Positions 1 through 8,746 of a stretch of 64,000 nt of DNA are shown piece by piece; position 1 is the first letter of the stretch, and every line of letters starts with the position of its first letter. Where the stretch lies: contig CAUVWY020000009.1 of assembly GCA_963555775.3 (NCBI GenBank), positions 558,001-622,000 of the forward strand, given 5' to 3'. The notes below the pieces were generated by a model. It saw only the letters and a list, made by a program, of their open reading frames with translations. It made no database searches and was not told where the DNA came from. The position numbers were made by a program, and so were the translations under genes. Source of the DNA: JAJEDW01 sp963555775 (GTDB lineage Bacteria > Acidobacteriota > Terriglobia > 20CM-2-55-15).

Positions 1-1180
1 TAACGGTTGCCGTTGCACCGGATTCCGACAGCCGGTCCGGATTCATGGTTCGCGGATTGTCGAGGACGTCTTCCAGAAACGCCACGTTGTCCTGATGGGT
101 GATGATCGTCGCACCTTCGGCGACCATGTCCCGTATTCCGCCAATGTGGTCGAAGTGCAGGTGTGTATTCACGTAGTAACCAATCGGCTTGCCGGGAATC
201 GCTTCCTTGGTGATCTCGATGATGTCGGCCGCGCGCACGTTGTTCTGCAGACCGTCGATCACAACCGAAAACTCGGCGAATTCGACGGCAACGGACTGAT
301 ATCCACCATCGATGACGAAGATGCCTTCGCCGATTTCCACAAACGGCGGAGGCGGATCCGCGTCGGCGGCGCCGCCGCGCCCTCCACGGCCGCCAAACCC
401 CCCACGGCCTCCGCGTCCACCGCCCTCCGGAGGAGCGGCGCTGGCGGTGGTGTTCGCCACGACGTTATCGACCGTCAGGTTGAGCGTGTCGAACCCGCCC
501 TGCTTCTGCACGTACGAGGTTGGGAACATCACGCCGTCGAAATCCTGGTAGTTGCCGAATTCGGCTTCGATCGGCATGTCCCCATAGACGGGGTTGTCGA
601 CCCAGGTTTGCACTTTTTCAAGGATGTTGGTTTCGGCGTTGAAGTAGCCGCGCATTTCATGAGAGATATCGTCGTCGGCCACCGCGAACGAGGCCACGTT
701 GTATACGGCTCCGTCCATGGTTTCCGACGCGACCGACGGGTTGCTCCCAGCGGCCAGATCGAGGAAACCGTGCGGTGTGAGCCAGATCTGAAGTTTCTGG
801 TTGAAACCGGAGTCCGCGGTCACGGTCGTATTCTGATTCTGGGGCCCGGCGCCGGGCTGCGCCCCTCCGCCTCCGAGCTTCGTGGGATCCGCAATCTCGC
901 GCACTGCCGATTGCCGCGAAGCCGTTTCGGCGTAATCGATCACGCGGTTGTAGTCCTGGACGTCCCACATCGGCCAACCTTCGTTGATGTTCCACGGTTG
1001 GCCGACGGTTGCGTCCTGTCCGGCGCCGGAGATCTCGATGGATGTCAGGTTGTCGCCGCCCATCGCCGTCCGGGCTTCGGACAGCAACGTGGCAGAATCC
1101 GGCGGGGGCGCCGGTGCGGGTTCGCTGCACGCGACCAGAAGCAAAACTGCTGACATCAGGGTGATGCACGTTCTAGACAT
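1..1180 (-). CDS. MBL-fold metallohydrolase lipoprotein (C-terminus beyond window)
   Basis: Start ATG at 1180, with a GGAGGA ribosome site about 8 nt upstream. The gene runs off the left edge, so the C-terminus is missing. Residues 1-18 form a lipoprotein signal peptide ending in LVAC (Cys18), so the protein is probably anchored to a membrane facing the periplasm. A long N-terminal region of no recognised family is followed by a Gly/Arg-rich stretch (about residues 248-270). A metallo-beta-lactamase domain then carries the zinc motif HLHFDH at residues 340-345. Known MBL hydrolases cleave esters, lactones or beta-lactams; the substrate here is unknown. The low-complexity linker is unusual for the fold. 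Family call firm, function open. Confidence 0.85.
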   Translation of the reverse strand, partial: MSRTCITLMSAVLLLVACSEPAPAPPPDSATLLSEARTAMGGDNLTSIEISGAGQDATVGQPWNINEGWPMWDVQDYNRVIDYAETASRQSAVREIADPTKLGGGGAQPGAGPQNQNTTVTADSGFNQKLQIWLTPHGFLDLAAGSNPSVASETMDGAVYNVASFAVADDDISHEMRGYFNAETNILEKVQTWVDNPVYGDMPIEAEFGNYQDFDGVMFPTSYVQKQGGFDTLNLTVDNVVANTTASAAPPEGGGRGGRGGFGGRGGRGGAADADPPPPFVEIGEGIFVIDGGYQSVAVEFAEFSVVIDGLQNNVRAADIIEITKEAIPGKPIGYYVNTHLHFDHIGGIRDMVAEGATIITHQDNVAFLEDVLDNPRTMNPDRLSESGATATV

Positions 1181-1305
1181 ATCCGTCCTCCGATCGAGCC
1201 GCGTTGCGGCGAAAAGTTGACTCGACCCGTTTTCGTATGTGTGGGCCGAGAGCTAGTCAGTTCAACAGCCCTTGACAGAATCCTGCAGGGTCCTGCCACG
1301 GACTG

Positions 1306-3192
1306 TTACGGCAGCGTGAATGTTACAAACTCCCCGTTTGCGACTATACCGACGTACTGCTTCCCATCCGCGCCCATGTAGGTGATCGGATTGGATCCGC
1401 CGTTGCCTGCGAGCGTCGCGGTCCAGAGTTCTTCTCCGTTGTCTGAATCGAAAGCGCGGAATCGGCGATCGTTCGTCGCACCGACAAAAACCAGGCCACC
1501 CCCTGTCGCCGTCGGACCGGCGCTGCCGCTGCCGCCGACGTTCTGCTTGCCTTCGGGCAGGTTCTCATTGATCCCGAGGACCGTTTCCCACGCTATGTCT
1601 CCAGTGTTGGCGTTCACCGCGATCAATCTAGACCATGGCGGTTTCTGGCATGGCAGGTTGCCAATGAAGTTTCCTTCGGCGTCTTCGACCCGGGCGCTGA
1701 AACCGTTGTATGGACCCGGGCCGTTGATGCTCGCCCTGTCGTAGGGCTGGTTGGATCCCTCGGTTCCGCGACCGTAGTTGCCGCCTTCTACTATCACCTC
1801 GATCCACCCGGCCAGGGAACTGTCGCTGGAGTTGACGAACACGTAGCCGGTTGTCGGGTCTGCGGACACGCCGCCCCAGTTTACCCCTCCGCCCGCGCCG
1901 GGGAACTGCACCGTGGTGACGGGAGGAGCGTCGGCTTCCTTGAAGAGGAATGGGGTGTACGGTCCTTCGTTGCGGAACCCCCCGCTACGATCCCAGAGGT
2001 CGCGGCAGGCGGCCGCATGTTCGGGCATCGTGTCCTCGGCCGTGACCATCTCATCGGGGGTAAAGCTCATCCTCGCCAGCGGCGGGGGCTTCACCGGAAA
2101 TGGCTGTGTCGGCGAATACCATTCGCCCGGAACGCTGCCTGCCGGCACGGGACGCTCCTCGACACCGAAAATGGGCTCTCCGGTCACACGGTCGAGGATG
2201 TACATCAAGCCGGTTTTCCCGACGAGAACGAGGGCGGGAACCGACTCGCCGTCCCTGACGATGTCCAGCAGCGCCGGCGGCGCCGGTTGGTCCATATCCC
2301 ACAGGTCATGATGGACCGTTTGAAAATGCCAGATGTACTCACCCGTATCGGCATTCACCGCGACCAATGAGTTTCCGAAAAGGTTCGAACCCGGACGGTC
2401 CCCGCCCCAGTAATTCGCGGCGGGACTCGATAGCGGCATGTACAGGATTCGGCGATCTTCGTCGACCGTCATGTTGAAGGCCCAAACGTTCACGCCCGAT
2501 CGGGGGTCCCAGCCATCGTCCCAGGTGTCGTGTCCGACTTCTCCGGGTTGCGGGACCGAGTTGAACTCCCATAGCTTCTCGCCGGTGCGCGCATCGTAGG
2601 CCCGGGTATTACCGGGATCGCCCTGGGGAACTTCGCCCAACGTGGCCCCCACCATCACGATGTCGCCAAACAGGGTTGGCGCTCCGTTGTACGGCACTTC
2701 GATGTCGGTCTCGCCGCCGGTCCCAAACGCGGTGACCTGCTCGCCGGTCAATGCGTTGATTGCGATTAGCCGCTGGCCGGCCGTGTAGAACACTCGCGGT
2801 GGCGTGTCGCCATCGCCGGGCCAAAGGGTCAGACCGCGATTGGACCCTCGCCCGCCCTGAAGCCGGTAGGTCCATCGAGGTTCGCCCGTTTCGGGTTGGA
2901 CAGCCGTCACGCCCTCGGGGCTCGATATGTACATCACGCCATCGGCAACGATCGGAACGGTCTGTCCCCCCGCGGGGTGGGACCATGCCTGGATCAGCGA
3001 GCCGACGTTGTTCCGATTGATCTGGTCGAGAGGAGAGTAGCGGGTTCCGTCCGGGCTATGGTTGTAGTAGCGCCACTCGTGGGCGGGATCGATTCCCCGT
3101 TGTGCCGCGAGGGCGGTTCCGCTCACAGCCAGGGTGCTTACGCTGACAGCTAATGTCGCCGCGGCCACCCCGGCGGCCCACTGAATACGCAT
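1306..3192 (-). CDS. PQQ-dependent dehydrogenase (quinoprotein)
   Basis: 628 aa from ATG at 3192 (GGAG 7 nt upstream); a TTG two codons earlier is less likely. The signal peptide ends near ALAAQ, so the protein is periplasmic. It shows the repeated beta-propeller pattern of quinoproteins (GVTAVQPETGEPRW, ALTGEQVTAF, ADTGEYIWHFQTVHHDLWDMD, NTGDIAWE, DNGEELWTATL). The HHDLWDMD segment is typical of membrane-associated glucose-dehydrogenase-like enzymes, which pass electrons from sugars or alcohols to the respiratory chain. No cytochrome c CXXCH motif is visible, so it is probably a haem-free enzyme. Substrate cannot be set from sequence. A stem-like sequence lies just past the stop. Confidence 0.9.
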   Translation of the reverse strand: MRIQWAAGVAAATLAVSVSTLAVSGTALAAQRGIDPAHEWRYYNHSPDGTRYSPLDQINRNNVGSLIQAWSHPAGGQTVPIVADGVMYISSPEGVTAVQPETGEPRWTYRLQGGRGSNRGLTLWPGDGDTPPRVFYTAGQRLIAINALTGEQVTAFGTGGETDIEVPYNGAPTLFGDIVMVGATLGEVPQGDPGNTRAYDARTGEKLWEFNSVPQPGEVGHDTWDDGWDPRSGVNVWAFNMTVDEDRRILYMPLSSPAANYWGGDRPGSNLFGNSLVAVNADTGEYIWHFQTVHHDLWDMDQPAPPALLDIVRDGESVPALVLVGKTGLMYILDRVTGEPIFGVEERPVPAGSVPGEWYSPTQPFPVKPPPLARMSFTPDEMVTAEDTMPEHAAACRDLWDRSGGFRNEGPYTPFLFKEADAPPVTTVQFPGAGGGVNWGGVSADPTTGYVFVNSSDSSLAGWIEVIVEGGNYGRGTEGSNQPYDRASINGPGPYNGFSARVEDAEGNFIGNLPCQKPPWSRLIAVNANTGDIAWETVLGINENLPEGKQNVGGSGSAGPTATGGGLVFVGATNDRRFRAFDSDNGEELWTATLAGNGGSNPITYMGADGKQYVGIVANGEFVTFTLP

Positions 3193-3283
3193 GTCCAAAC
3201 TCCGTGCCGATCGGATCAGGGAAGGATGTTACGTGAAAGCCGGCACAAACACACGTTTCTTGCCCATTGGGCGCGGCGGCCCC

Positions 3284-3805
3284 TCAGACCGCAACGGCCT
3301 GGATCGCGAGGCTGATTCTGACCTCATCTCCGACCATCAGTCCGCCGGTTTCAAGGACCGCGTTCCACGCCAGATCGTAGTCCTTCCGGTTGATCCTGAT
3401 TTCGGATTCGAAGCCGGCCCGTTCGTTGCCCCATGGATCCTTTGCAAAACCGTTGAAACTGACCGGGAGCGTGATTTGTCGGGTGACGCCGTGGATCGTC
3501 AGATCGCCGGACGCGTCGTATTCTTCGTCGCTCTTGCCGGAGATGCCCGTGCTCTTGAAGGTGATCGTGGGAAATTTCTCGACATCGAAGAAGTCGGCGG
3601 AACGGAGGTGAGTGTCGCGGTCCGGTTCGCCGGTATCCACGCTTGCGGCCTGTATCGTTATTGACACGGAAGAATTGCCGGGATTGTCCCTGTCCAGTTC
3701 CACCGCCCCTTCGAATTCCGTGAAGCGTCCGCGGACACGGGTGATCAAATGACGAACCTGGAAGAAGGCTTCGGAGTGCGTTTTGTCGATGTTGAATGTC
3801 GCCAT
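3284..3805 (-). CDS. YceI family protein
   Basis: 173 aa, ATG at 3805 with an AGGAG site about 7 nt upstream. It matches the lipocalin-like YceI domain along its whole length: FNIDKTHSEAFFQVRH at the start, FDVEKFPTITFKST in the middle and GDLTIHGVTRQITLPV. YceI proteins bind long isoprenoid or amphiphilic ligands. There is no signal peptide, so this is a cytoplasmic or leaderless form, unlike the periplasmic E. coli protein. The gene lies 91 bp upstream of the PQQ dehydrogenase on the same strand, so co-transcription is possible. Confidence 0.92.
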   Translation of the reverse strand: MATFNIDKTHSEAFFQVRHLITRVRGRFTEFEGAVELDRDNPGNSSVSITIQAASVDTGEPDRDTHLRSADFFDVEKFPTITFKSTGISGKSDEEYDASGDLTIHGVTRQITLPVSFNGFAKDPWGNERAGFESEIRINRKDYDLAWNAVLETGGLMVGDEVRISLAIQAVAV

Positions 3806-4013
3806 GATGATTTCTCCTGATAGTTATATGGACGTTACCAGCCCGTGGCAGGAATCTGAAGCGTCCTGTCACGGGCTGTTATGGCCGAGCCAGTGTCAAA
3901 AGTCAACCTGGTCTTCGTATGTGCTGGCCTTGACTCGATTCGTATGGCATTCTCACGGGCAATATTGCCGAAAGGCGTCACAAACCGCTGAATTTGAATC
4001 GGAAGGAGGCGTA

Positions 4014-5063
4014 GTGAATCTCAAGCAACCGGTCCTTGGAATCGTGGCCTCGGTGATCGTCATGGTCATCTCACTGGCCCTGATTTCGCTGTTCGATTTC
4101 GCGACGTTTGCCGGATGGGTGACCTACGGCCTGATCTGCATCATTCCAATCGAAATTATCGTTGGCGTTACCTGGGCGTGCAAGCAGCCGCAGTTCGCGG
4201 CCAGGCAACTGCAGCCACTCCAGGGGATTCTGCTCGTCTTGTTTACCGCCGTCGTCGGTGTCGTGGTGGGGATCGTCCATTTCTTCACTGTCGGTGGGGG
4301 AGTCGGCCCGCCGGTCCCTATGGTGATTCAGTGCTTGATCGTGTCTGTCGTTGTGACGTTCTGGATTGCGATCATGTGGGGCGGCTGGCCGTTCACGAAG
4401 ATCGCGAACCCCATGGTTTCGGGATTGTCGTTGCTCGCCGGCGTGTACCTGATCAATTACATCCTGTTCCAGATCTTGTTCAACTACAGCTTCCTTGAAG
4501 GCGCCCCCGTATACGTGCCGTCCCTGGATCCGGGCGGGATGTTCAACGGCGGCAACATGGTGGTGTTCTACGTCACCTTTATCGCGATCATGTTCCTGTT
4601 CCTTCACTTCGATCTCTGGCCGCTGACGGCTTCACCGGCGCTCATGGCGCAACCGGTGCTGGGTATCGTATGGACGCTGATCGCGCTGGCGCTGGGAGGC
4701 GGACTGTTTCATCTGGGCGTCGGGACGCTGGGCATGGATCCCCAGGCATTCCTGATCACGGTCCCGATTCCGTTCATCTTCGGGACGATCATCGTCCTGA
4801 ACATGTTCCAGAATTCGGTATTCGCGAAACTGACCCAGCCGGTCAAGGGGTTGGCAAATACGGTGCTGGCCGCGGCCCTCGGTATGGGACTGGCGCAGTT
4901 GTACAGCGCGCTTTTGGGAACCGTGACTGGAGAAGTTGCGGTTGGGCCCCCCGCGTACGAATACGAGATATGGATGGCGTCCGCGCTGCTTGCCGTGACT
5001 TTCCCCTTCCTGATCTATTTCGCCGAGTTCTTCAAGATGTGGCCGCTGACAAAGGGCGAGTAG
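4014..5063 (+). CDS. Multi-pass membrane protein with internal repeats, unknown function
   Basis: 349 aa from GTG at 4014, chosen because GGAGG lies 4 nt upstream and the first hydrophobic segment follows at once. About ten membrane segments are visible. The short motif QP(V/L)xG(I/L) opens four segments (near residues 4, 65, 210 and 265) and variants of W(G/P)xTK close others (WPFTK, LWPLTAS, MWPLTKG). This implies an internally duplicated fold. I do not recognise the family. No signal peptide other than the first helix, no catalytic motif. It diverges from yceI, so the roughly 200 bp between them must hold both promoters. Confidence 0.75.
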   Translation: MNLKQPVLGIVASVIVMVISLALISLFDFATFAGWVTYGLICIIPIEIIVGVTWACKQPQFAARQLQPLQGILLVLFTAVVGVVVGIVHFFTVGGGVGPPVPMVIQCLIVSVVVTFWIAIMWGGWPFTKIANPMVSGLSLLAGVYLINYILFQILFNYSFLEGAPVYVPSLDPGGMFNGGNMVVFYVTFIAIMFLFLHFDLWPLTASPALMAQPVLGIVWTLIALALGGGLFHLGVGTLGMDPQAFLITVPIPFIFGTIIVLNMFQNSVFAKLTQPVKGLANTVLAAALGMGLAQLYSALLGTVTGEVAVGPPAYEYEIWMASALLAVTFPFLIYFAEFFKMWPLTKGE

Positions 5064-5312
5064 GAATACGGCCTGTTCGAACTACGCGGACGAAGATCGG
5101 GCATGAGGATCTTCTACACGTTCCGGTCAGGCCGTGTGATCGTGCTATTGGACGGTATCGTCAAGAGACGTGGTGACATTCCGCTAAGAACGCTCCTGAA
5201 GATCGCGTCGGCGCTCAACGGTCAGGTGGACATCACGATTCGCCCGCGCCGACGAAAGGGTCATCTCACGAAACGGGAAAATCGTACGCTAAAGCCGATT
5301 GAGCGTCGGTAG
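5064..5312 (+). pseudogene. Fused HigB/HigA toxin-antitoxin remnant
   Basis: The frame is open from just after the preceding stop, with an internal ATG at 5103. Translation begins YGLFELRGRRSGMRIFYTF and continues to VIVLLDGIVKR, the central and C-terminal part of a HigB/RelE-type toxin. It then runs without a break into LRTLLKIASALNGQVDITI, the end of the XRE-type HigA antitoxin. The toxin N-terminus and the antitoxin helix-turn-helix are absent. A single deletion joining the two genes in frame explains this. The 69-aa product from ATG 5103 could be made, but neither partner would be complete. Confidence 0.6.
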
Positions 5313-5439
5313 GGGCCGGAAGTCGCTCGGATCGACTTACTTGTTCTGCCGTCCGTTGTAGTCTCCCGTCAGGGTTGATGTACCGCCAGTCCGGTGGCGG
5401 CCGGGGCGGCAGCAGTCTGCCGTTTGCGTTTCCAGCGTC

Positions 5440-5486
5440 CAGCCCGCCTTTCTCATGGGTTTTCGTCGCGAAGAGTCGGAGACGCC
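5440..5486 (+). repeat. Intergenic repeat R1, copy 1
   Basis: Contains AGCCCGCCTTT followed by GGGTTTTCGTCGCGAAGAG and TCGGAGAC. The same block occurs at 48437-48483 and 60318-60364, each time between genes. It lies downstream of the RloB gene (which reads towards it). Function unknown; the short CCCGC...GCGGG stem in copy 3 suggests a REP-like element. Confidence 0.6.
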
Positions 5487-5528
5487 GTACTGCCGCGCCG
5501 CCGGATCGCCCACTGAAGCAAGGGCGTC

Positions 5529-6176
5529 CTACCCGTTGGACTCTATCGCCTCCAAGAAGAGGTACATGCCCGAAGATGGATTGTCGTCCGGGAACTCGGT
5601 TCCGTCTCCTGCGTGCTTGGCGGTCAGGGCGCGCGCCCGCCGCGCCGCGTCGGCTCGCCGGGGCATGTACTGCGCGCCGTCGAGTCCCTTCCCCGAACTC
5701 CTGTCATGGTCGCGGATCAGCTTCCTGGCAGCCTGGTTGTCGAGCCACGCCGTGTGGTCCTCGAAATGGAGCGCAAGCCATAACTCGAAGCACGGATTCG
5801 AAATGGCAAGTCGGACGTCGCTCCTGTCGGCCCTGGCTTTGGCTTCAGGAAGGTCAGGGTGATTCCGGGGCCATTCGACGTCGAAGAGACACCACACCTC
5901 GTCGACCTCGCCTTGCTCCCTGGAGGTGCGAGTCCGGGCTTCGGCAGCTGCGTTCACCAAGGTCAACGGCACGGCGCCACTCGCCTCCAGGTCAACGCGG
6001 ATGTCAACCGAGGCCGAGTCGCGGACCGCTGGGTCCTGTCTCAAGGCCTTGAGGTAGTCGGGTTCCGTCTTCGTGCCTTCGCAGAACACCAGGAAGGTCC
6101 GCTTGGGCGTGCGAAACGCGACCCTGCGGCGGAGTGAGCGGTCCTTGCGCGGCTTGCGTTCAGTCCGCCTGGCCAT
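5529..6176 (-). CDS. rloB: RloB family protein (TOPRIM-like), defence pair partner
   Basis: 215 aa. A basic N-terminus is followed by FLVFCEGTKTEPDYLKAL (the RloB/TOPRIM glutamate region), then CLFDVEWPRNHPD (acidic pair) and ISNPCFELWLALHF, all typical of RloB. Its start overlaps the end of the ATPase gene by 17 nt, so the two are translated together. RloB proteins pair with AAA ATPases in restriction-linked loci and in AbiL-type abortive infection systems; the ATPase is thought to sense the phage and the TOPRIM partner to act as effector nuclease. Function by analogy only. Confidence 0.85.
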   Translation of the reverse strand: MARRTERKPRKDRSLRRRVAFRTPKRTFLVFCEGTKTEPDYLKALRQDPAVRDSASVDIRVDLEASGAVPLTLVNAAAEARTRTSREQGEVDEVWCLFDVEWPRNHPDLPEAKARADRSDVRLAISNPCFELWLALHFEDHTAWLDNQAARKLIRDHDRSSGKGLDGAQYMPRRADAARRARALTAKHAGDGTEFPDDNPSSGMYLFLEAIESNG

Positions 6177-7449
6177 CGCCAGACTGAGAGACGAGCCCGA
6201 GGGCTCTGCGGACTGCGACCTGGTCGACTTCGGGAATGGCCCCGAACCGACCTTGCAGGTAGGCTCTTTCCAGGTTCAGAGACCTCCTCACGCGTTCGCC
6301 CCCGAACTCGGCCAGAGCGACGAGGCGCGTGGTCGCGTTAGGCGCTTTCTCGGTGAGCCAGACCTCGTCGCGGTTCAAGCTGTTCAGCAGGGACGTGTCG
6401 TGGGAAGTGAATACGAGTTGAGCCCCGCGGGTATTGGTCTGGGGATCCTGGAAGATCTCGATCAGTCGGGCCGAGAGACGGGGATGAAGACTCGCGTCGA
6501 TCTCATCGAGCAGAAGGATCCGACCGAATCTGAGCGCGGCGAACGCCGGACCGATCAGACGGAACCAAGTCTGGGTTCCGGCAGATTCATCCTCCAGATC
6601 GAAGGTGACCGGTTCACCTTCTCCGCGATGAACGAGACCAAGGTGACGACGAGGTCCCCCGAAGTGCCCGGACTCCTCTTCGGTTATCACGAAATCGTCA
6701 ATTCCCGGATCCGCGAAGCGAAGCAAGTCCATCGCAACGCCAGGATCCGTGACCGCCGGTCGATCTTCTGGAGTGCCAAAGAGTCGTAGCTGATTGGCCT
6801 CATCCTCGAAGAGCAAACGTATCGTGGAGTCGAACGGGCCGACGCCACCTTCCCGAAGAAACCGTCTCTTCCGGAGCCCAAGAACCCGCACTCTCGCGAG
6901 CGTTCGCCCGACGCTTTCGAAGTCGGTATCGCCTACCCGCATGCCAGCGGAGAGCGCCAGCGTCGTTGGAGTCAGCAAGTCCCGTATTCCCCGGGTTCCA
7001 TCGAGGCCCCGGCGAAAGTCGATTTCGCTCTTCCGGCGTGTGAAGAGGTTTCGCCGTCGTCCTTCCGGATAGCTGTCCAGGCTCTCGAACAGCACGGCCG
7101 AGTCGTCCACTTCGAGCCGATACGCGTATCGGACGCCGTCGACTTCCAGGTCCAGATCGAACTCCGTTGGAGAGGCAGGCCCCTTGCCGAACCTGTGATC
7201 ATCGCGCGGAATGTAGTCCTCCCAGCCTCGAAGCGACGTGGCAACGGCCATCGACAGCCAAGCAATGGCGTCCAGCACATTGGACTTGCCCGACGCGTTG
7301 GGCCCGTAGATTCCGGCGACGGTCAGGACCCGCTCCGACAGGCCGTCGAACCCTCGCGTCGCCGCCCGATCCTCGTCGACGGCGATCATCGACAGCTCCA
7401 CAGGCTCTAGAATCGAGCGGTGGTTGGTAACCCGGAATCGCAGTAGCAT
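6160..7449 (-). CDS. AAA family ATPase (RloA/AbiLi-like), defence pair
   Basis: 429 aa from ATG 7449 (a GTG two codons upstream is possible). Walker A is GIYGPNASGKSNVL near residue 50, the signature-like segment is ESAGTQTWF, Walker B is ILLLDEIDASLHP and the switch histidine is in FTSHDTSLL. This is the ABC-like AAA15/21 ATPase type that partners TOPRIM or RloB effectors. It is first in a two-gene operon with rloB. A TAGACT box lies 6 nt before the ATG and no ribosome site is visible. A fragment of an IS6 transposase lies just upstream, consistent with arrival by transfer. Confidence 0.85.
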   Translation of the reverse strand: MLLRFRVTNHRSILEPVELSMIAVDEDRAATRGFDGLSERVLTVAGIYGPNASGKSNVLDAIAWLSMAVATSLRGWEDYIPRDDHRFGKGPASPTEFDLDLEVDGVRYAYRLEVDDSAVLFESLDSYPEGRRRNLFTRRKSEIDFRRGLDGTRGIRDLLTPTTLALSAGMRVGDTDFESVGRTLARVRVLGLRKRRFLREGGVGPFDSTIRLLFEDEANQLRLFGTPEDRPAVTDPGVAMDLLRFADPGIDDFVITEEESGHFGGPRRHLGLVHRGEGEPVTFDLEDESAGTQTWFRLIGPAFAALRFGRILLLDEIDASLHPRLSARLIEIFQDPQTNTRGAQLVFTSHDTSLLNSLNRDEVWLTEKAPNATTRLVALAEFGGERVRRSLNLERAYLQGRFGAIPEVDQVAVRRALGLVSQSGDGQAD

Positions 7450-7599
7450 GAACACAGTCTAGCGCAGAATAGACAATTTCACTGCCGTTTCAGAACAGAT
7501 CGTGCGTATTCTGGCACAAGATCGCAAGATACGACCTTCAGATGCTTGGGACCGAGTCTTCACGCGTCCCGTCGGCGGCACGCATGTTCGAGCGCGCAA

Positions 7600-7710
7600 G
7601 CCCGAGGGCATGAAGTCGATCATGGCGCCGGTGGAATCGCTGGCTCGGTAGAGATAGCACCAACGGCCCTGGACACAACCGTTCATCTGGACCGCCTGGG
7701 CTACCGACAT
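7600..7710 (-). pseudogene. IS6-family transposase fragment
   Basis: The minus-strand translation contains VQGRWCYLYRASDSTGAMID, the region around the first catalytic Asp of IS6/IS26-like DDE transposases (family pattern: VKG.W.YLYRAVD..G..IDF). Sequence on either side does not continue the match, so only about 35 codons survive. No terminal repeats were found. It sits between the defence operon and the dioxygenase cluster. Confidence 0.55.
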
Positions 7711-7784
7711 CCTTCGCGAAAACCCAATGCGCCGGGAAGAACTTCAATAAGTTACCGTCTGTTTTAAGGGGACCCCCAGCGCCG

Positions 7785-7816
7785 GAATTTCCCTCCTCGC
7801 GGGAGGAGGGAAATTC
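7785..7816 (-). terminator. Perfect 14-bp stem hairpin after the dioxygenase gene
   Basis: Arms of 14 bp (GAATTTCCCTCCTC and its exact complement) are separated by GCGG. The hairpin begins 13 nt after the stop of the intradiol dioxygenase gene reading leftwards. There is no U-run beyond the stem, so it may be a weak intrinsic terminator or an mRNA 3' stabiliser rather than a classical one. Confidence 0.55.
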
Positions 7817-7828
7817 TTCGGCCGGTTC

Positions 7829-8737
7829 CTATTCCTTCACGATCTGTTTCGGATCGGCTCCGACACGGCCCGTCAAATCCGCAGCGGTCGCCGCCGCCAG
7901 TTCAAAATTGAACTCGATGCTCGCCATTCCGGGAACGGGGCAATTCGGATCGTCATGCCTGACGTCGGTGACGAGCGAATCGGTCACACCGAACACGGTG
8001 TCGGAATCGATGTGATCGTCTCCCGCCAGGTACAGTGCTGTGATGATTTCGCGATAGCCTTCTCCGCCGACGAGGAAATGAATGTGCGCCGGGCGGTATC
8101 CATGGCGATTCTGGGCGCGGATCATGTCACCGACCGGTCCGTCCATCGGGATCATGTACCCGCGCGGCGCAACGGCCTTGCAGTGGTAAGCGCCGTCGCC
8201 GCCGGTATGAAAGTGGCCTCGCAAGTCCATTTTGGTTTCGTCCCGCTGCATGTCGTAGACGCCTTCCTCGTCCGGTTGCCAAATTTCGACCGAGGCGCTT
8301 GGGACAGGCTCTCCGGCAGAGTTGGTCACCTTGCCGTAAAGCACCACTTCATTCCCGTTGGGGTTTTCGACGATCGATTCGCCCAGTGCCCGTTCCGGTG
8401 AATCGTTCCGGTAAAACGGTCCGAGCAGGCTCGATTTGGTCCCGGCTTCAAGCGCCCGCTTGTCGTGCAGGGAGTTGACCAGGCTGCTCATTCCCAGGGT
8501 GTCGGACAGCAGGATGAACTCCTGGCGCGCGGGCGTGCACTTTTTACCGACCGCGGTCAGGAACTCGATGGATTTCAGCCACTCGCCGGGTTTGAGGTCC
8601 ACTTCGCGGGCGAATTCGTGAAGGTGCCTCACAAGTGAATCCATGATCTCTTTCAACCGCGGATCCCCGGTTGTGGACATCTGGTCCAGCACCGCATCGG
8701 TAATCGTGTTCTCGTCAATTGCCCTCATTGCTGTCAT
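7829..8737 (-). CDS. Intradiol ring-cleavage dioxygenase (catechol/hydroxyquinol type)
   Basis: 302 aa, ATG 8737 with AGGAGAT 5 nt upstream. An N-terminal helical dimerisation domain (residues 1-105) precedes the beta-sandwich domain. The four non-haem Fe(III) ligands are visible: Tyr in EEGVYDMQ, Tyr in RGYMIPMDGPVG and both His in YRPAHIHF. Such enzymes open catechols or hydroxyquinol between the hydroxyls to give muconates. Length and the N-terminal domain fit hydroxyquinol 1,2-dioxygenase best. It follows the GH105-like gene by 9 nt, so it is the last gene of that operon. No other aromatic-catabolism gene is in view. Confidence 0.88.
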   Translation of the reverse strand: MTAMRAIDENTITDAVLDQMSTTGDPRLKEIMDSLVRHLHEFAREVDLKPGEWLKSIEFLTAVGKKCTPARQEFILLSDTLGMSSLVNSLHDKRALEAGTKSSLLGPFYRNDSPERALGESIVENPNGNEVVLYGKVTNSAGEPVPSASVEIWQPDEEGVYDMQRDETKMDLRGHFHTGGDGAYHCKAVAPRGYMIPMDGPVGDMIRAQNRHGYRPAHIHFLVGGEGYREIITALYLAGDDHIDSDTVFGVTDSLVTDVRHDDPNCPVPGMASIEFNFELAAATAADLTGRVGADPKQIVKE

Positions 8738-8746
8738 AGGTATCTC

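Noticed and set aside
1285..1310. Short repeat CCTGCCACGGACTGTTACG, with similar pieces at 3865, 22496 and 26498
   Set aside because: The similarity is about 20 bp, partly inside coding ends, and may be chance in GC-rich sequence.
2380..2400. tRNA-like GGTTCGAACCC
   Set aside because: It lies inside the PQQ dehydrogenase coding sequence and has no cloverleaf around it.
3783..4013. Longer N-terminus for the membrane protein at 4014
   Set aside because: The upstream codons overlap the divergent yceI start and lack membrane character; GGAGG supports GTG 4014.
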